Assembly (NCBI RefSeq): GCF_003182155.1
Contig: NZ_QGTG01000001.1
Location: 2,128,681-2,192,680, forward strand
DNA from: Chitinophaga sp. S165
GTDB taxonomy: Bacteria; Bacteroidota; Bacteroidia; Chitinophagales; Chitinophagaceae
Direction: 5' to 3'
Length of the DNA: 64,000 bases
Shown here: positions 37,258-45,192 of the stretch, one piece after another
Position numbering within the stretch: the first letter of the stretch is position 1
How the letters are laid out: each line of letters opens with the position of its first letter
Translations under genes and position numbers: made by a program
The notes under the pieces: generated by a model
Seen by the model: the letters and a program-made list of their open reading frames with translations, nothing else
Databases searched by the model: none
What the model was told of the DNA's origin: nothing

Positions 37258-37293
37258 AAATGGCGGATCACTATCCGTGCTCCGCCATTTCGC
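37258..37293 (+). terminator. Probable terminator or attenuator after the ATP-grasp gene
   Basis: AAATGGCGGA (37258-37267) is exactly complementary to TCCGCCATTT (37281-37290) around a 13-nt loop. Only three Ts follow, so termination may be partial. It divides the cluster into two units. Confidence 0.5.
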
Positions 37294-37318
37294 CATTAGT
37301 AATTGATTATACACCACA

Positions 37319-38419
37319 ATGCTCAAGAATTTCACCCTCGGTATTGAAGAGGAATACATGGTCATGGACCCGGTAACCCGTGAACTCAGGTCTCATGAAC
37401 AAAAGATCGTAGAACAGGCTCACAGGGTGCTTCGTGACAAAGTAAAAGCAGAGTTCCACCAGGCGGTAGTTGAAGTAGGGACACAGGTATGTGCTAACAT
37501 TGACGAAGCCTGTGAAGATGTATCCATGTTGCGCCGCACCATTACCCAGATAGCCGGCGACCTGGGGTTCAGTATCGGTGCTTCCGGCACCCATCCTTTT
37601 TCTAACTGGGAATTACAGCTTATTACGGACCATCCCCGTTATTTCGAGATCGTAACCGAAATGCAGGATGCCGCACGGTCCAATCTTATTTTCGGACTGC
37701 ATGTACATGTCGGCATGGAAAACAGGGAGATGGCCCTGCATATTGCCAATTCCGTACGCTATTTCCTGCCGCACGTATTTGCGCTCAGCACCAACTCCCC
37801 TTTCTGGGAAGGCCGTAATACCGGCTTTAAATCTTACCGCACAAAAGTCTTTGATAAATTCCCCCGTACCGGCATTCCCGACTATTTTGCCAGCATAGAG
37901 GAATATGATAAATATATCAAGCTGCTGGTAAAGACCAATTGTATAGACAATGCTAAAAAGGTATGGTGGGACCTGCGGGTGCATCCATACTTCGATACCG
38001 TAGAATTCCGCATCTGCGACGTACCGCTTACAGTAAAAGAGACCTGTACCATTGCGGCACTCTTCCAGGCAGTATGCGCCAAGATCTACAAGTTGCGTAT
38101 GCAGAACCTGAACTTCATCATATACAACCGTGCTCTTGTCAATGAGAACAAATGGCGTGCTTCCCGATATGGCATTGACGGAAACCTCATCGATTTCGGT
38201 AAGGAAGAAGAAGTGAATGCCCGCGCGCTCATTGCTGAGCTGCTTGATTTTGTGGATGACGTGGTAGACGATCTGGGCAGCCGCCATTATGTCGATCATA
38301 CCCGGCACATCCTGGATAACGGAACCGGCGCCGATCAGCAGCTACAGGTTTATGCAGATACAAAAGACCTGGTAGCGGTTACGGACTTCATCACCAAACA
38401 GTTTTTGAAAGACTGCTAA
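37319..38419 (+). CDS. GCS2-family carboxylate-amine ligase (YbdK-like)
   Basis: 366 residues. GIEEE at 8-12 and GLHVHVGM in the middle are the metal/ATP motifs of the glutamate-cysteine ligase type 2 family (YbdK-like). These enzymes join a carboxylate, usually glutamate, to an amine with ATP. Also visible are WWDLRVHPYFDTVEFRICDVP and ASRYGIDGNLIDF. YbdK itself has weak glutamate-cysteine ligase activity, and the true substrates of most members are unknown. No gshB is nearby, so glutathione synthesis is not supported. The next gene starts 16 bp later, suggesting that these genes act together. Confidence 0.88.
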   Translation: MLKNFTLGIEEEYMVMDPVTRELRSHEQKIVEQAHRVLRDKVKAEFHQAVVEVGTQVCANIDEACEDVSMLRRTITQIAGDLGFSIGASGTHPFSNWELQLITDHPRYFEIVTEMQDAARSNLIFGLHVHVGMENREMALHIANSVRYFLPHVFALSTNSPFWEGRNTGFKSYRTKVFDKFPRTGIPDYFASIEEYDKYIKLLVKTNCIDNAKKVWWDLRVHPYFDTVEFRICDVPLTVKETCTIAALFQAVCAKIYKLRMQNLNFIIYNRALVNENKWRASRYGIDGNLIDFGKEEEVNARALIAELLDFVDDVVDDLGSRHYVDHTRHILDNGTGADQQLQVYADTKDLVAVTDFITKQFLKDC

Positions 38420-38423
38420 ATTG

Positions 38424-38431
38424 TAACTTTG
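38424..38431 (+). promoter_or_regulatory. -7 box TAACTTTG overlapping the start of the amidotransferase gene
   Basis: Exact TAnnTTTG match 4 bases before the ATG at 38436. A TTTG at 38404-38407 could serve as -33 with a short 16-nt spacer. If active, the transcript would start at or just after the ATG, giving leaderless mRNA. Confidence 0.35.
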
Positions 38432-38435
38432 CAGT

Positions 38436-39269
38436 ATGAGACCAACTAAGCAGCACTGGAAAGTAGCCGTTCTGGATATGTATGAACAGGTCCCTAACGA
38501 AGGCATGCGCTGCATCAGAGAGATATTGACCAGCTATGCCAGAATACATGCACTTCAACTTGAATTTCATGAATATGAAGTCAGGGTGCAACAACAGTTG
38601 CCGGACCTATCCTACGACATCTACATTTCCACCGGTGGGCCTGGTAGTCCGCTGGACAGCGAAGGCAGCGAATGGGAACAACGTTACTTCCGTCTCATGG
38701 AAGACATCAGCGAATGGAACGAAACAGCTATAGATAAAAAGCAGTTGTTACTGATCTGCCATAGTTTTCAGCTAATGTGCCGTTACCTGGGACTAGGCAA
38801 TGTATGCCGCCGCAGGTCTCCCGCATTTGGCGTGTTTCCCGTGCATAAAACAACTGCTGGTGAACAGGAACAGGTATTCAGCGAATTGCCCGAGCCTTAC
38901 TATATCGTAGACAGCCGTAACTGGCAGGTGATTGAGCTGGACCATCAGAAGATGGACGCTATCGGCGCACAGGTACTGGCTATTGAAAAAGAACGCCCGC
39001 ATGTGCCACTGGAACGTGCTACTATGGCGATCCGCTTCAGCGACTATTGCCTGGGTACCCAGTTCCATCCCGAAGCAGATGCCACAGGAATGCGCATGTA
39101 CCTGCTGCAACAAGAGAAAAAGAACCAGGTCATCACCAACTACGGTGCGGAAAAATATCACAGCATGCTGGAACATCTTTCCGATCCGGACAAGATCATG
39201 CTAACGCATGACGCATTTATACCGGCTTTCCTCGACAATGCCATTTTTAAACGCCCTTTATTACAATGA
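38436..39269 (+). CDS. Class I glutamine amidotransferase-like protein
   Basis: 277 residues. STGGPGSP (65-72) is the oxyanion loop. The nucleophile C108 sits in LLICHSFQ, where Ser replaces the usual Gly of GxCxGxQ. H211 and E213 in GTQFHPEAD complete the triad. The unit would free ammonia from glutamine or hydrolyse a gamma-glutamyl amide. The final ~60 residues (KYHSMLEHLSDPDKIMLTHDAFIPAFL) are a helical extension not found in minimal amidotransferases. Its stop overlaps the start of the next ATP-grasp gene by 4 bp (ATGA), so the two are translationally coupled and probably form a complex (inference). Confidence 0.87.
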   Translation: MRPTKQHWKVAVLDMYEQVPNEGMRCIREILTSYARIHALQLEFHEYEVRVQQQLPDLSYDIYISTGGPGSPLDSEGSEWEQRYFRLMEDISEWNETAIDKKQLLLICHSFQLMCRYLGLGNVCRRRSPAFGVFPVHKTTAGEQEQVFSELPEPYYIVDSRNWQVIELDHQKMDAIGAQVLAIEKERPHVPLERATMAIRFSDYCLGTQFHPEADATGMRMYLLQQEKKNQVITNYGAEKYHSMLEHLSDPDKIMLTHDAFIPAFLDNAIFKRPLLQ

Positions 39270-40465
39270 TCCCTTCTGTACGCGCAACATATAACCATCA
39301 GTTCACAGAGCACCAATACCAGGAGTTCCTTTCAGGTATCGCGGAAGAAGCCGGAGAAGCGCCTGCCTTCAAGGTAGCTGAAACACCGGTGTTCATTCCT
39401 GCCCAGCTGACGTCCCGGATCCAGCAGGCCTGTGATGAAATTGTGGCGGTCATCCTTCGCCCGGATTTCAAACATCTGACCAGCGACGCTATTCCGCACG
39501 AATTAAAAGTGCCACATGAAAATGACCATCCTCATTTCATGGTTATTGACTTTGCCGTATGCCGTGATGAAAAGGGCGATCTGACACCGAGGCTGATAGA
39601 ACTGCAGGGATTCCCTTCCTTATATGCTTTCCAGGAACTGATGGCGCGTCAGTTCAGGACACACTTTAATATTCCTGATACCCTATGTAACTTCTTTAAC
39701 GGTCTGGATGAAGTCAGTTACTTTGAACTTCTGAAAGAAGTGATCGTAGGGCCATATGATCCTAGTGAAGTAGTGTTGCTGGAGGTAAAACCGGATGAGC
39801 AGAAAACAAGAATAGACTTTTACTATACAGAAGAGAAATTGGGTATTAAACCCGTTTGTATTACGGACCTGGTGCAGGAAGGAAAGAAATTATATTATGA
39901 ACTGAACGGCCAGCGTATCCAGATCAAACGCATTTACAACCGTGTTATATTCGATGACCTGCACAGGCAACAGGAATCGCTGGGAAAACATGTGCATCTC
40001 TTCCAGGAACTGGATGTGGAATGGATCACACATCCTAACTGGTTCTACCGCATCAGTAAATACATGCTGCCTTTCATACATAGTGAATATGCACCTAAAA
40101 GCTGGTTCCTGCATGAACTGCCGGTAATACCTGCCGACCTGGAGAACTATGTGCTTAAACCGCTCTTCTCCTTCGCCGGGAAAGGCGTATTGATCGACGT
40201 TACGCAAGCTGACATCGATAAGATAGACGACCCTGAGAACTGGATACTGCAACATAAAGTGCAGTACGCACCCGTTGTGGAAACACCGGAAGGCCCTGCA
40301 TATTGTGAGATACGTATGATGTACGTATGGCCGGACAGCAGTCCTGCGCCTTTACTTGTGCACAATCTTGCCAGGATCAGCAAGAGTAAAATGATCGGTG
40401 TGTCACAAGGCAAGCCACAGAACTGGACCGGCGGCAGCTGCGCTTTCTTTGAGCAACCCTCCTGA
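39266..40465 (+). CDS. ATP-grasp ligase, probably circularly permuted (glutathionylspermidine-synthase-like)
   Basis: 399 residues. The motif order is unlike standard ATP-grasp. The metal-binding-type segment PRLIELQGFPSLYAF comes early (~115). IKRIYNRVIFDDL (~220) then precedes the nucleotide segment YVLKPLFSFAGKGVLID (~300) with its Lys, followed by ILQHKVQYAP and YCEIRMMYVW. This order fits circularly permuted ATP-grasp enzymes related to glutathionylspermidine synthase. It overlaps the amidotransferase by 4 bp. The likely role is a second carboxylate-amine ligation in the same pathway. The substrate is unknown. Confidence 0.75.
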   Translation: MIPSVRATYNHQFTEHQYQEFLSGIAEEAGEAPAFKVAETPVFIPAQLTSRIQQACDEIVAVILRPDFKHLTSDAIPHELKVPHENDHPHFMVIDFAVCRDEKGDLTPRLIELQGFPSLYAFQELMARQFRTHFNIPDTLCNFFNGLDEVSYFELLKEVIVGPYDPSEVVLLEVKPDEQKTRIDFYYTEEKLGIKPVCITDLVQEGKKLYYELNGQRIQIKRIYNRVIFDDLHRQQESLGKHVHLFQELDVEWITHPNWFYRISKYMLPFIHSEYAPKSWFLHELPVIPADLENYVLKPLFSFAGKGVLIDVTQADIDKIDDPENWILQHKVQYAPVVETPEGPAYCEIRMMYVWPDSSPAPLLVHNLARISKSKMIGVSQGKPQNWTGGSCAFFEQPS

Positions 40466-40486
40466 TGTTACAATTCCTTTTTACTG

Positions 40487-42118
40487 TTACAGACGTTGTT
40501 TGTCCTTCAGCAGCTGTGCTTTGAGCTTCTCGTAACTGATATCCTGCACAGCTTTTCTGGCATCAAGCGCCTGAATAGCGGCAGTAGCAGCACTCTGTCC
40601 CAATATCATAAATACCGGCTCCATCCTGATGCTGCCATAGGCAATATGTGTACACGACGCGCATACCGGCACCAGCAGGTTCTCACATTCTGCTTTCTTC
40701 GGAACAATAGACCCGTAGCTGATACGGTAAGGGTCTGGCAATTCAATGCCAATATCCCCTTCATTCTGTACAGTACCATCTTTCTGCACGTACCTTTGTG
40801 CATTATGGGAATCCAGTGTGTAAGAACCCATACCTACAGGATTACGCACTTGTTTTTTACCCAACACCTCATGCTCTGTCATTGTTTCCATACCGATCAT
40901 GCGACGGGCTTCGCGGATATACAGCTGATGCGGCCAGTTCCCATTGTCTTTAAACTCGTCACGTGACAATCCCCAATTGCTCATACGCGTCCGGATATCA
41001 GCAGGTATCCTTTGATCTGTAGCTATAAAGTATAACAGTCCTTTCTGATAGGCGGCATGTGCAGCAATGATCTCCTTTCTTTTTTCGTAAGAGGCCTCAG
41101 GATAATCATAGTTCATACCGATGTAATCCATACTGAAAGGACCGTGGTTATTGACGTCCGTTTTATGATTGGGAATAGGGTCAAATTTATTAAACACTTC
41201 ATTCCAGCCCGTATTTAACACTCTTACCAGCAATTCGTACTGTGTGGGATCATATCCTTCCGGACGCGCCAAAGGAAAACGGTTAGCAGGAAGATCAGTC
41301 AGGCACAGACGGAAGCAATAAGCTTGTATACGTTTGTCGCCACTGCCCTTTTCACCGGGAGGTTGCGATGATATGAACGGTAGTATACCGCTTGAAACAT
41401 CCCCCGGGACCTTATACGCACTCACCGGCTTTTTGAAATGATGTCCGTGGTGGAACACATCTGTCTGTACACCATTCCAGGTTTCATTAAATTCACTGTT
41501 GGCTTCCCTTCCGACATGATAAGATACTTTAGCAGCGGCCATCAGATCTCCCTCATAAGTGGCGTCTATGAACATCTTACCACGGAATGTTTTACCACTC
41601 AGTGTTTTGATCGCAACGATCTTTTGTCCCTTTTTTGTAACGCCACTTTCACGGTCCAGCCATTCATCTCGATATACTTTGATGTTGTTTTCTTTCACGA
41701 AGTCTTCAAATACCTGCTCCGCCACATGCGGTTCGAAGATCCACATGGTGCGTTCCGTACCATCCATAGCAGGCGTACCCTGCCCTTTATTACCATATTC
41801 AGCTTGTGGCTGCCAGTTCCAGGCGGAGGGCTGTTCGTAATGCAGGTATATGCGATGATAGAATTCGCGGGCCAGTCCTCCGATAACCGATTTATTTCCT
41901 GTGTCGGTAAAACCGAGTCCACCGGAAGATAAGCCTCCCAGGTGTTTATCAGGTGATACGATCACCACGGACCGATGCATTTTCTTTACTTGTACGGCGG
42001 CAGTAACGGCGGCGGAAGTACCTCCATAGATCACCACATCTGCCTCAACAGGTGTTTGCGCATAGGTTTGCGCAAAGCATAACAAACAACAGATTAACAC
42101 GGTAACAAAATGTTTCAT
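40487..42118 (-). CDS. Exported FAD-dependent oxidoreductase
   Basis: 543 residues from the ATG at 42118. The frame extends further upstream but the signal peptide (VTVLICCLLCFAQTYAQ) begins here. The Rossmann FAD motif starts ADVVIYGGTSAAVTAAVQ, followed by HLGGLSSGGLGFTD. MFIDATYEGDLMAAAKVSYHVGR and the C-terminal GSIRMEPVFMILGQSAATAA are typical of the FAD_oxidored family found in saccharide-degrading Bacteroidota. Its substrate is unknown but it is periplasmic. It converges with the ligase cluster (21 bp between stops) and is followed by no same-strand partner. Confidence 0.85.
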   Translation of the reverse strand: MKHFVTVLICCLLCFAQTYAQTPVEADVVIYGGTSAAVTAAVQVKKMHRSVVIVSPDKHLGGLSSGGLGFTDTGNKSVIGGLAREFYHRIYLHYEQPSAWNWQPQAEYGNKGQGTPAMDGTERTMWIFEPHVAEQVFEDFVKENNIKVYRDEWLDRESGVTKKGQKIVAIKTLSGKTFRGKMFIDATYEGDLMAAAKVSYHVGREANSEFNETWNGVQTDVFHHGHHFKKPVSAYKVPGDVSSGILPFISSQPPGEKGSGDKRIQAYCFRLCLTDLPANRFPLARPEGYDPTQYELLVRVLNTGWNEVFNKFDPIPNHKTDVNNHGPFSMDYIGMNYDYPEASYEKRKEIIAAHAAYQKGLLYFIATDQRIPADIRTRMSNWGLSRDEFKDNGNWPHQLYIREARRMIGMETMTEHEVLGKKQVRNPVGMGSYTLDSHNAQRYVQKDGTVQNEGDIGIELPDPYRISYGSIVPKKAECENLLVPVCASCTHIAYGSIRMEPVFMILGQSAATAAIQALDARKAVQDISYEKLKAQLLKDKQRL

Positions 42119-42263
42119 AACTGTGGGTTTACGTTTAGGGAACCAGTAACTTTTTAAGATATAAAAAAACAGGCATTGGCAGTGCTTTTTTTTCCGGTCG
42201 CTATAACAGGCAGCGTCTAACAGGCGTAGGAACATACATCTTCAGGTAACAGGAAAACAAATA

Positions 42264-42320
42264 AAAATGCCTTCCTGGCTGTATGACACATGACGTATCA
42301 TACATGCCGGAAGGCATTTT
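42264..42320 (-). terminator. Terminator of the rhodanese gene (minus strand)
   Basis: AAAATGCCTTCC at the left and GGAAGGCATTTT at the right form a 12-bp outer stem, with an inner TGTATGA/TCATACA stem. On the minus strand the structure is followed by a T-rich stretch. Confidence 0.8.
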
Positions 42321-42340
42321 ATGAAATGAATTCCAACTAA

Positions 42341-42649
42341 TTATTTACCAATCTGCTCTTGCCAGGCCAGCATACCGCCGGTCAGATTCTTTACGTTCGT
42401 AAAGCCCATTGTTTCCAGGATCATAGCAGCCTGACCACTACGGCCACCGCTGCGGCAGTATACGATCACTTCCTGATCTTTCAGATCTTCCAGCTCATCC
42501 ACCTGCATCGCACGGATATCTCCTAATGGGACCAGGATACCTCCGATATTGAATTCTTCATGCTCATGCGGTTCCCTGACATCCACGATGTTCAGGTCTT
42601 CACCGTTGTCAATGCGCTTTTTCAGTTCTGTTGCGCTTATATTTTCCAT
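42341..42649 (-). CDS. Rhodanese-like domain protein
   Basis: 102 residues, a single rhodanese domain. IVDVREPHEHEEFNIGG opens it, and the active-site loop CRSGGRS has catalytic Cys65. Such single-domain proteins carry persulfide sulfur between enzymes in the cytoplasm. The gene lies 67 bp after the PASTA gene on the same strand and has its own terminator 21 bp after the stop. The sulfur acceptor is not evident. Confidence 0.88.
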   Translation of the reverse strand: MENISATELKKRIDNGEDLNIVDVREPHEHEEFNIGGILVPLGDIRAMQVDELEDLKDQEVIVYCRSGGRSGQAAMILETMGFTNVKNLTGGMLAWQEQIGK

Positions 42650-42716
42650 GGCTGTAAATTTTTAATGTTTGTGATATCTACGGCAAATTACTGTATTGCC
42701 GGGGTTTTGGTGATGA

Positions 42717-43544
42717 TTATTCCGGTTGTTCAGTCGTTACTGGTGCAGCCGGCGCCACACCACTGTCTTTTGTGGGACGGGTGGCGGATAGCCAGATGTC
42801 AATAGTTTCTCCCGCTCTTACCATGTTCAGCTCATTCAGGGCATTACGGCGCGGAGGTGTCTGCTTGGTCACAAAAGCATTAGCGGTATCAGACACAGAC
42901 GGATCGATGATCACGGTACCTAATCCCAGGTTGCTGGCGCTCAGTGTTTCCTTTGCTTCCAGGAAAGTGAGGCCTACCAGGTCTGGTGCGGGATTCTCGG
43001 TGTTACCGGTACCACTGCTCAACACAAGGGTGATATTGCTACCCTCAGGAATATCTCTTCCCGGTTTTACGGTTTTACCGTTCAGCAACTGCTGTAATAC
43101 GGTATTGGTCGCAAAGTCCGGTTTATAGATGGTATCTCCTACGTTCAGCCTGAGACTATGCAGGGTCATTTCCGCACTGCGGAAGGTCAGTCCTGTCAGG
43201 TCCGGCATTTGCACCATAGGGGGTATTACTTTATTGATAGTCAGGTAAATGGTACGTCCAACCTTTACCACGGAGCCTCTGGCAGGAGTTTGTTCCCATA
43301 CGGCCAGACCAGGCAGGCTATCTACATAGATCGAGTCCCTTACATCCACGCTAAATCCTTCCTTTTCCAGGATCATGGTGGCTTCCTGTATATTTTTCTT
43401 ATAAACATCGGGCACAGTCAGTGTGTCCCCATGTTTTGTAATCACTCCCAGTAGTAAAAAGAAAAGCAGCCCCAGGACGGCAAAAATTCCTACAACAACC
43501 AGCAAATTAAAGCCGAAGGAGCGTTTCGTTATTGAATTGAACAC
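42717..43544 (-). CDS. PASTA-domain membrane protein
   Basis: 275 residues, GTG start. One N-terminal membrane helix (~12-35) is followed by three PASTA repeats (~38-105, ~106-175, ~176-250), recognisable as VPDVYKKNIQEATMILEKEGF, MPDLTGLTFRSAEMTLHSLRL and APDLVGLTFLEAKETLSASNL. A short Pro/Ala/Thr tail follows. PASTA domains bind peptidoglycan stem peptides. In Firmicutes they are fused to a Ser/Thr kinase or PBP, while here the protein is free-standing and sits 37 bp downstream of ddl. That supports a cell-wall sensing or scaffold role. Confidence 0.9.
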   Translation of the reverse strand: MFNSITKRSFGFNLLVVVGIFAVLGLLFFLLLGVITKHGDTLTVPDVYKKNIQEATMILEKEGFSVDVRDSIYVDSLPGLAVWEQTPARGSVVKVGRTIYLTINKVIPPMVQMPDLTGLTFRSAEMTLHSLRLNVGDTIYKPDFATNTVLQQLLNGKTVKPGRDIPEGSNITLVLSSGTGNTENPAPDLVGLTFLEAKETLSASNLGLGTVIIDPSVSDTANAFVTKQTPPRRNALNELNMVRAGETIDIWLSATRPTKDSGVAPAAPVTTEQPE

Positions 43545-43581
43545 AGATTATATTTTTACGTTAAGATGAACTCGGATCTGT

Positions 43582-44571
43582 TTATTTCCCCAGGCATTCT
43601 TCAATTAATGTGCCGTAAAACTCCTTCAGGGTTTTACCGGCGGCTCTTACCTGTTGAGGCACGAGACTATTTTCTGACTGTCCGGGCATTGTATTCACTT
43701 CCAGGAAGTACAGGCGGCCGGTAGCTTCTTCCCAGATGAAATCTATCCTCACAATTCCGCGGCAATTCAGCTTATCATACAGTTTCCTGGCGGTGTCCTT
43801 TATCAGGTTGGTCACTTCGTCAGGTGCTTCTGCCGGTGTTACTTCACGGGTGATACCTGGGGTATATTTAGCTTCATAATCAAAGAATTCTTTGCTACTA
43901 AGGATCTCGGTCACTGGTAATACGGTGAATTCTCCTTTGGATTTATATATACCACAGGTGATTTCCCTGCCTTTGATAAATTCTTCTATCAGCACCTGGG
44001 CGTCTTCCTTAAATGCCTTTTCGATAGCCGGCACCAGTTCTTCGGCGGTATTTACTTTGGACATACCGATGCTGCTGCCCCCCTCTGCTGGTTTTACAAA
44101 CACAGGTAATTTCAGGGTACGGAGGATATCTTTTGTGTCAAAAGGCTGATCACGGAAGATATGTGCTGATTTTGAGACGTTTACAATACCCAGGGAAGAT
44201 ACTACCTTATTACAGTAGCTCTTGTTGAAGGTAAGTGCGGAAGTAACCATACCACAGCTGGTGAAAGGAATGCCCAGCATTTCAAAATATCCCTGTAAAC
44301 GGCCATCTTCACCTGGAGTACCATGTATACCAATGAATACGGCGTTAAATTTTATCTTATTACCATTGATTGTCAGTGTAAAATCGTTCTTATCTACCTC
44401 AATCTGCTGACCGTCAGCGCCTGTGTAATTCCATCCGTCACGGGTAATAGAGATCTTATAAACGTTATACTTGCTACTGTCAATGTTCTTCTCTATCACG
44501 GCGGCACTCTGTACTGAAATTACATATTCTCCGGAGTATCCACCGGCTACCAGGGCGATGTTCTTTTTCAT
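43582..44571 (-). CDS. ddl: D-alanine--D-alanine ligase
   Basis: 329 residues. It is an ATP-grasp enzyme joining two D-Ala for peptidoglycan. Features: VAGGYSGEYVISVQSAAVI at the N-end, GIHGTPGEDGRLQGYFEMLGIPF, KPAEGGSSIGMSKV (nucleotide site), EEFIKGREITCGIY and the metal-binding FLEVNTMPGQSENSLVP. All catalytic segments are present and the length is typical for the family. The PASTA gene follows on the same strand. Confidence 0.94.
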   Translation of the reverse strand: MKKNIALVAGGYSGEYVISVQSAAVIEKNIDSSKYNVYKISITRDGWNYTGADGQQIEVDKNDFTLTINGNKIKFNAVFIGIHGTPGEDGRLQGYFEMLGIPFTSCGMVTSALTFNKSYCNKVVSSLGIVNVSKSAHIFRDQPFDTKDILRTLKLPVFVKPAEGGSSIGMSKVNTAEELVPAIEKAFKEDAQVLIEEFIKGREITCGIYKSKGEFTVLPVTEILSSKEFFDYEAKYTPGITREVTPAEAPDEVTNLIKDTARKLYDKLNCRGIVRIDFIWEEATGRLYFLEVNTMPGQSENSLVPQQVRAAGKTLKEFYGTLIEECLGK

Positions 44572-44636
44572 ATATAATTTAATAATAAGCGGATAAAGTT
44601 AATAGAAAAATAGTGGATGTACACTTTTTTGGTGCA

Positions 44637-44676
44637 AAAGAAAAGGGAAGAAAGTTTTACGTTCTTTCTTCCCTTT
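44637..44676 (-). terminator. Terminator of the ferredoxin gene (minus strand)
   Basis: AAAGGGAAGAAAG (44642-44654) and its complement (44664-44676) form a 13-bp stem with a 9-nt loop. T-rich sequence follows on the minus strand. Confidence 0.8.
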
Positions 44677-44752
44677 ATGCTCCGGTATGCGTTCCGATGG
44701 AGATCGATGACCAGTTACCGGTTAGTTCCTTAAGCTTCCTTCTATAATAATA

Positions 44753-45100
44753 TTAGATGTGTAATTTCTCTTTCTTAGCCAGCAGTTCTTCAACTGTTTC
44801 CTGGTACATTTCATCAGGAACGCAGCAATCAACCGGACAAACTGCCGCACACTGAGGCTCTTCATGGAAGCCCTGGCATTCTGTACACTTGTTAGGAACA
44901 ATATAATAACTGTCTACACTAATTGGCGCATTACGCTGATCAGCATCCATGGTAGTTCCATCCATCAGTACGTATGGACCTTTAATGGTAGTCCCATCTG
45001 CCATAGCCCACTCAACGCCACCTTCATAAATAGCGTTATTTGGGCACTCAGGTTCACATGCACCACAATTAATACATTCGTCTGTTATCTTTATTGCCAT
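44753..45100 (-). CDS. Dicluster 4Fe-4S ferredoxin
   Basis: 115 residues. Cluster [13 protein letters not shown] (CX2CX2CX3C). Cluster [20 protein letters not shown] (CX2CX8CX3C), with an additional Cys pair (DCC) after it. Between the clusters is an insert of ~35 residues ([17 protein letters not shown]) that is longer than in clostridial ferredoxins, similar to the YfhL-type group. It is a soluble electron carrier. It is divergent from an acyl-CoA reductase gene with adjacent promoters, so it may donate electrons to related metabolism (inference). Confidence 0.92.
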   Translation of the reverse strand: MAIKITDECINCGACEPECPNNAIYEGGVEWAMADGTTIKGPYVLMDGTTMDADQRNAPISVDSYYIVPNKCTECQGFHEEPQCAAVCPVDCCVPDEMYQETVEELLAKKEKLHI

Positions 45101-45132
45101 AGTATAAACTTTTTGTTTAAGTAGTAAGCCAT

Positions 45133-45140
45133 TAATTTTG
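45133..45140 (+). promoter_or_regulatory. -7 box TAATTTTG for the acyl-CoA reductase gene
   Basis: Exact TAnnTTTG match with a TTTG -33 element at 45112-45115 (17-nt spacer). The predicted start near 45145 gives a leader of ~48 nt. It lies 4 bp from the opposite-strand box of the ferredoxin gene. Confidence 0.55.
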
Positions 45141-45144
45141 CAGA

Positions 45145-45152
45145 CAAAAATA
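45145..45152 (-). promoter_or_regulatory. -7 box TATTTTTG for the ferredoxin gene
   Basis: Exact TAnnTTTG match on the minus strand. The predicted start near 45140 gives a leader of ~40 nt. No clear -33 TTTG is visible. Confidence 0.5.
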
Positions 45153-45192
45153 GAATATCTAGGTTTAAAAAGTTAATTATTTATACATATTC

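Noticed and set aside
37319..38419. Glutathione synthesis gene (gshA)
   Set aside because: It is the YbdK/GCS2 branch, with no gshB nearby; the neighbours are other amide ligases.
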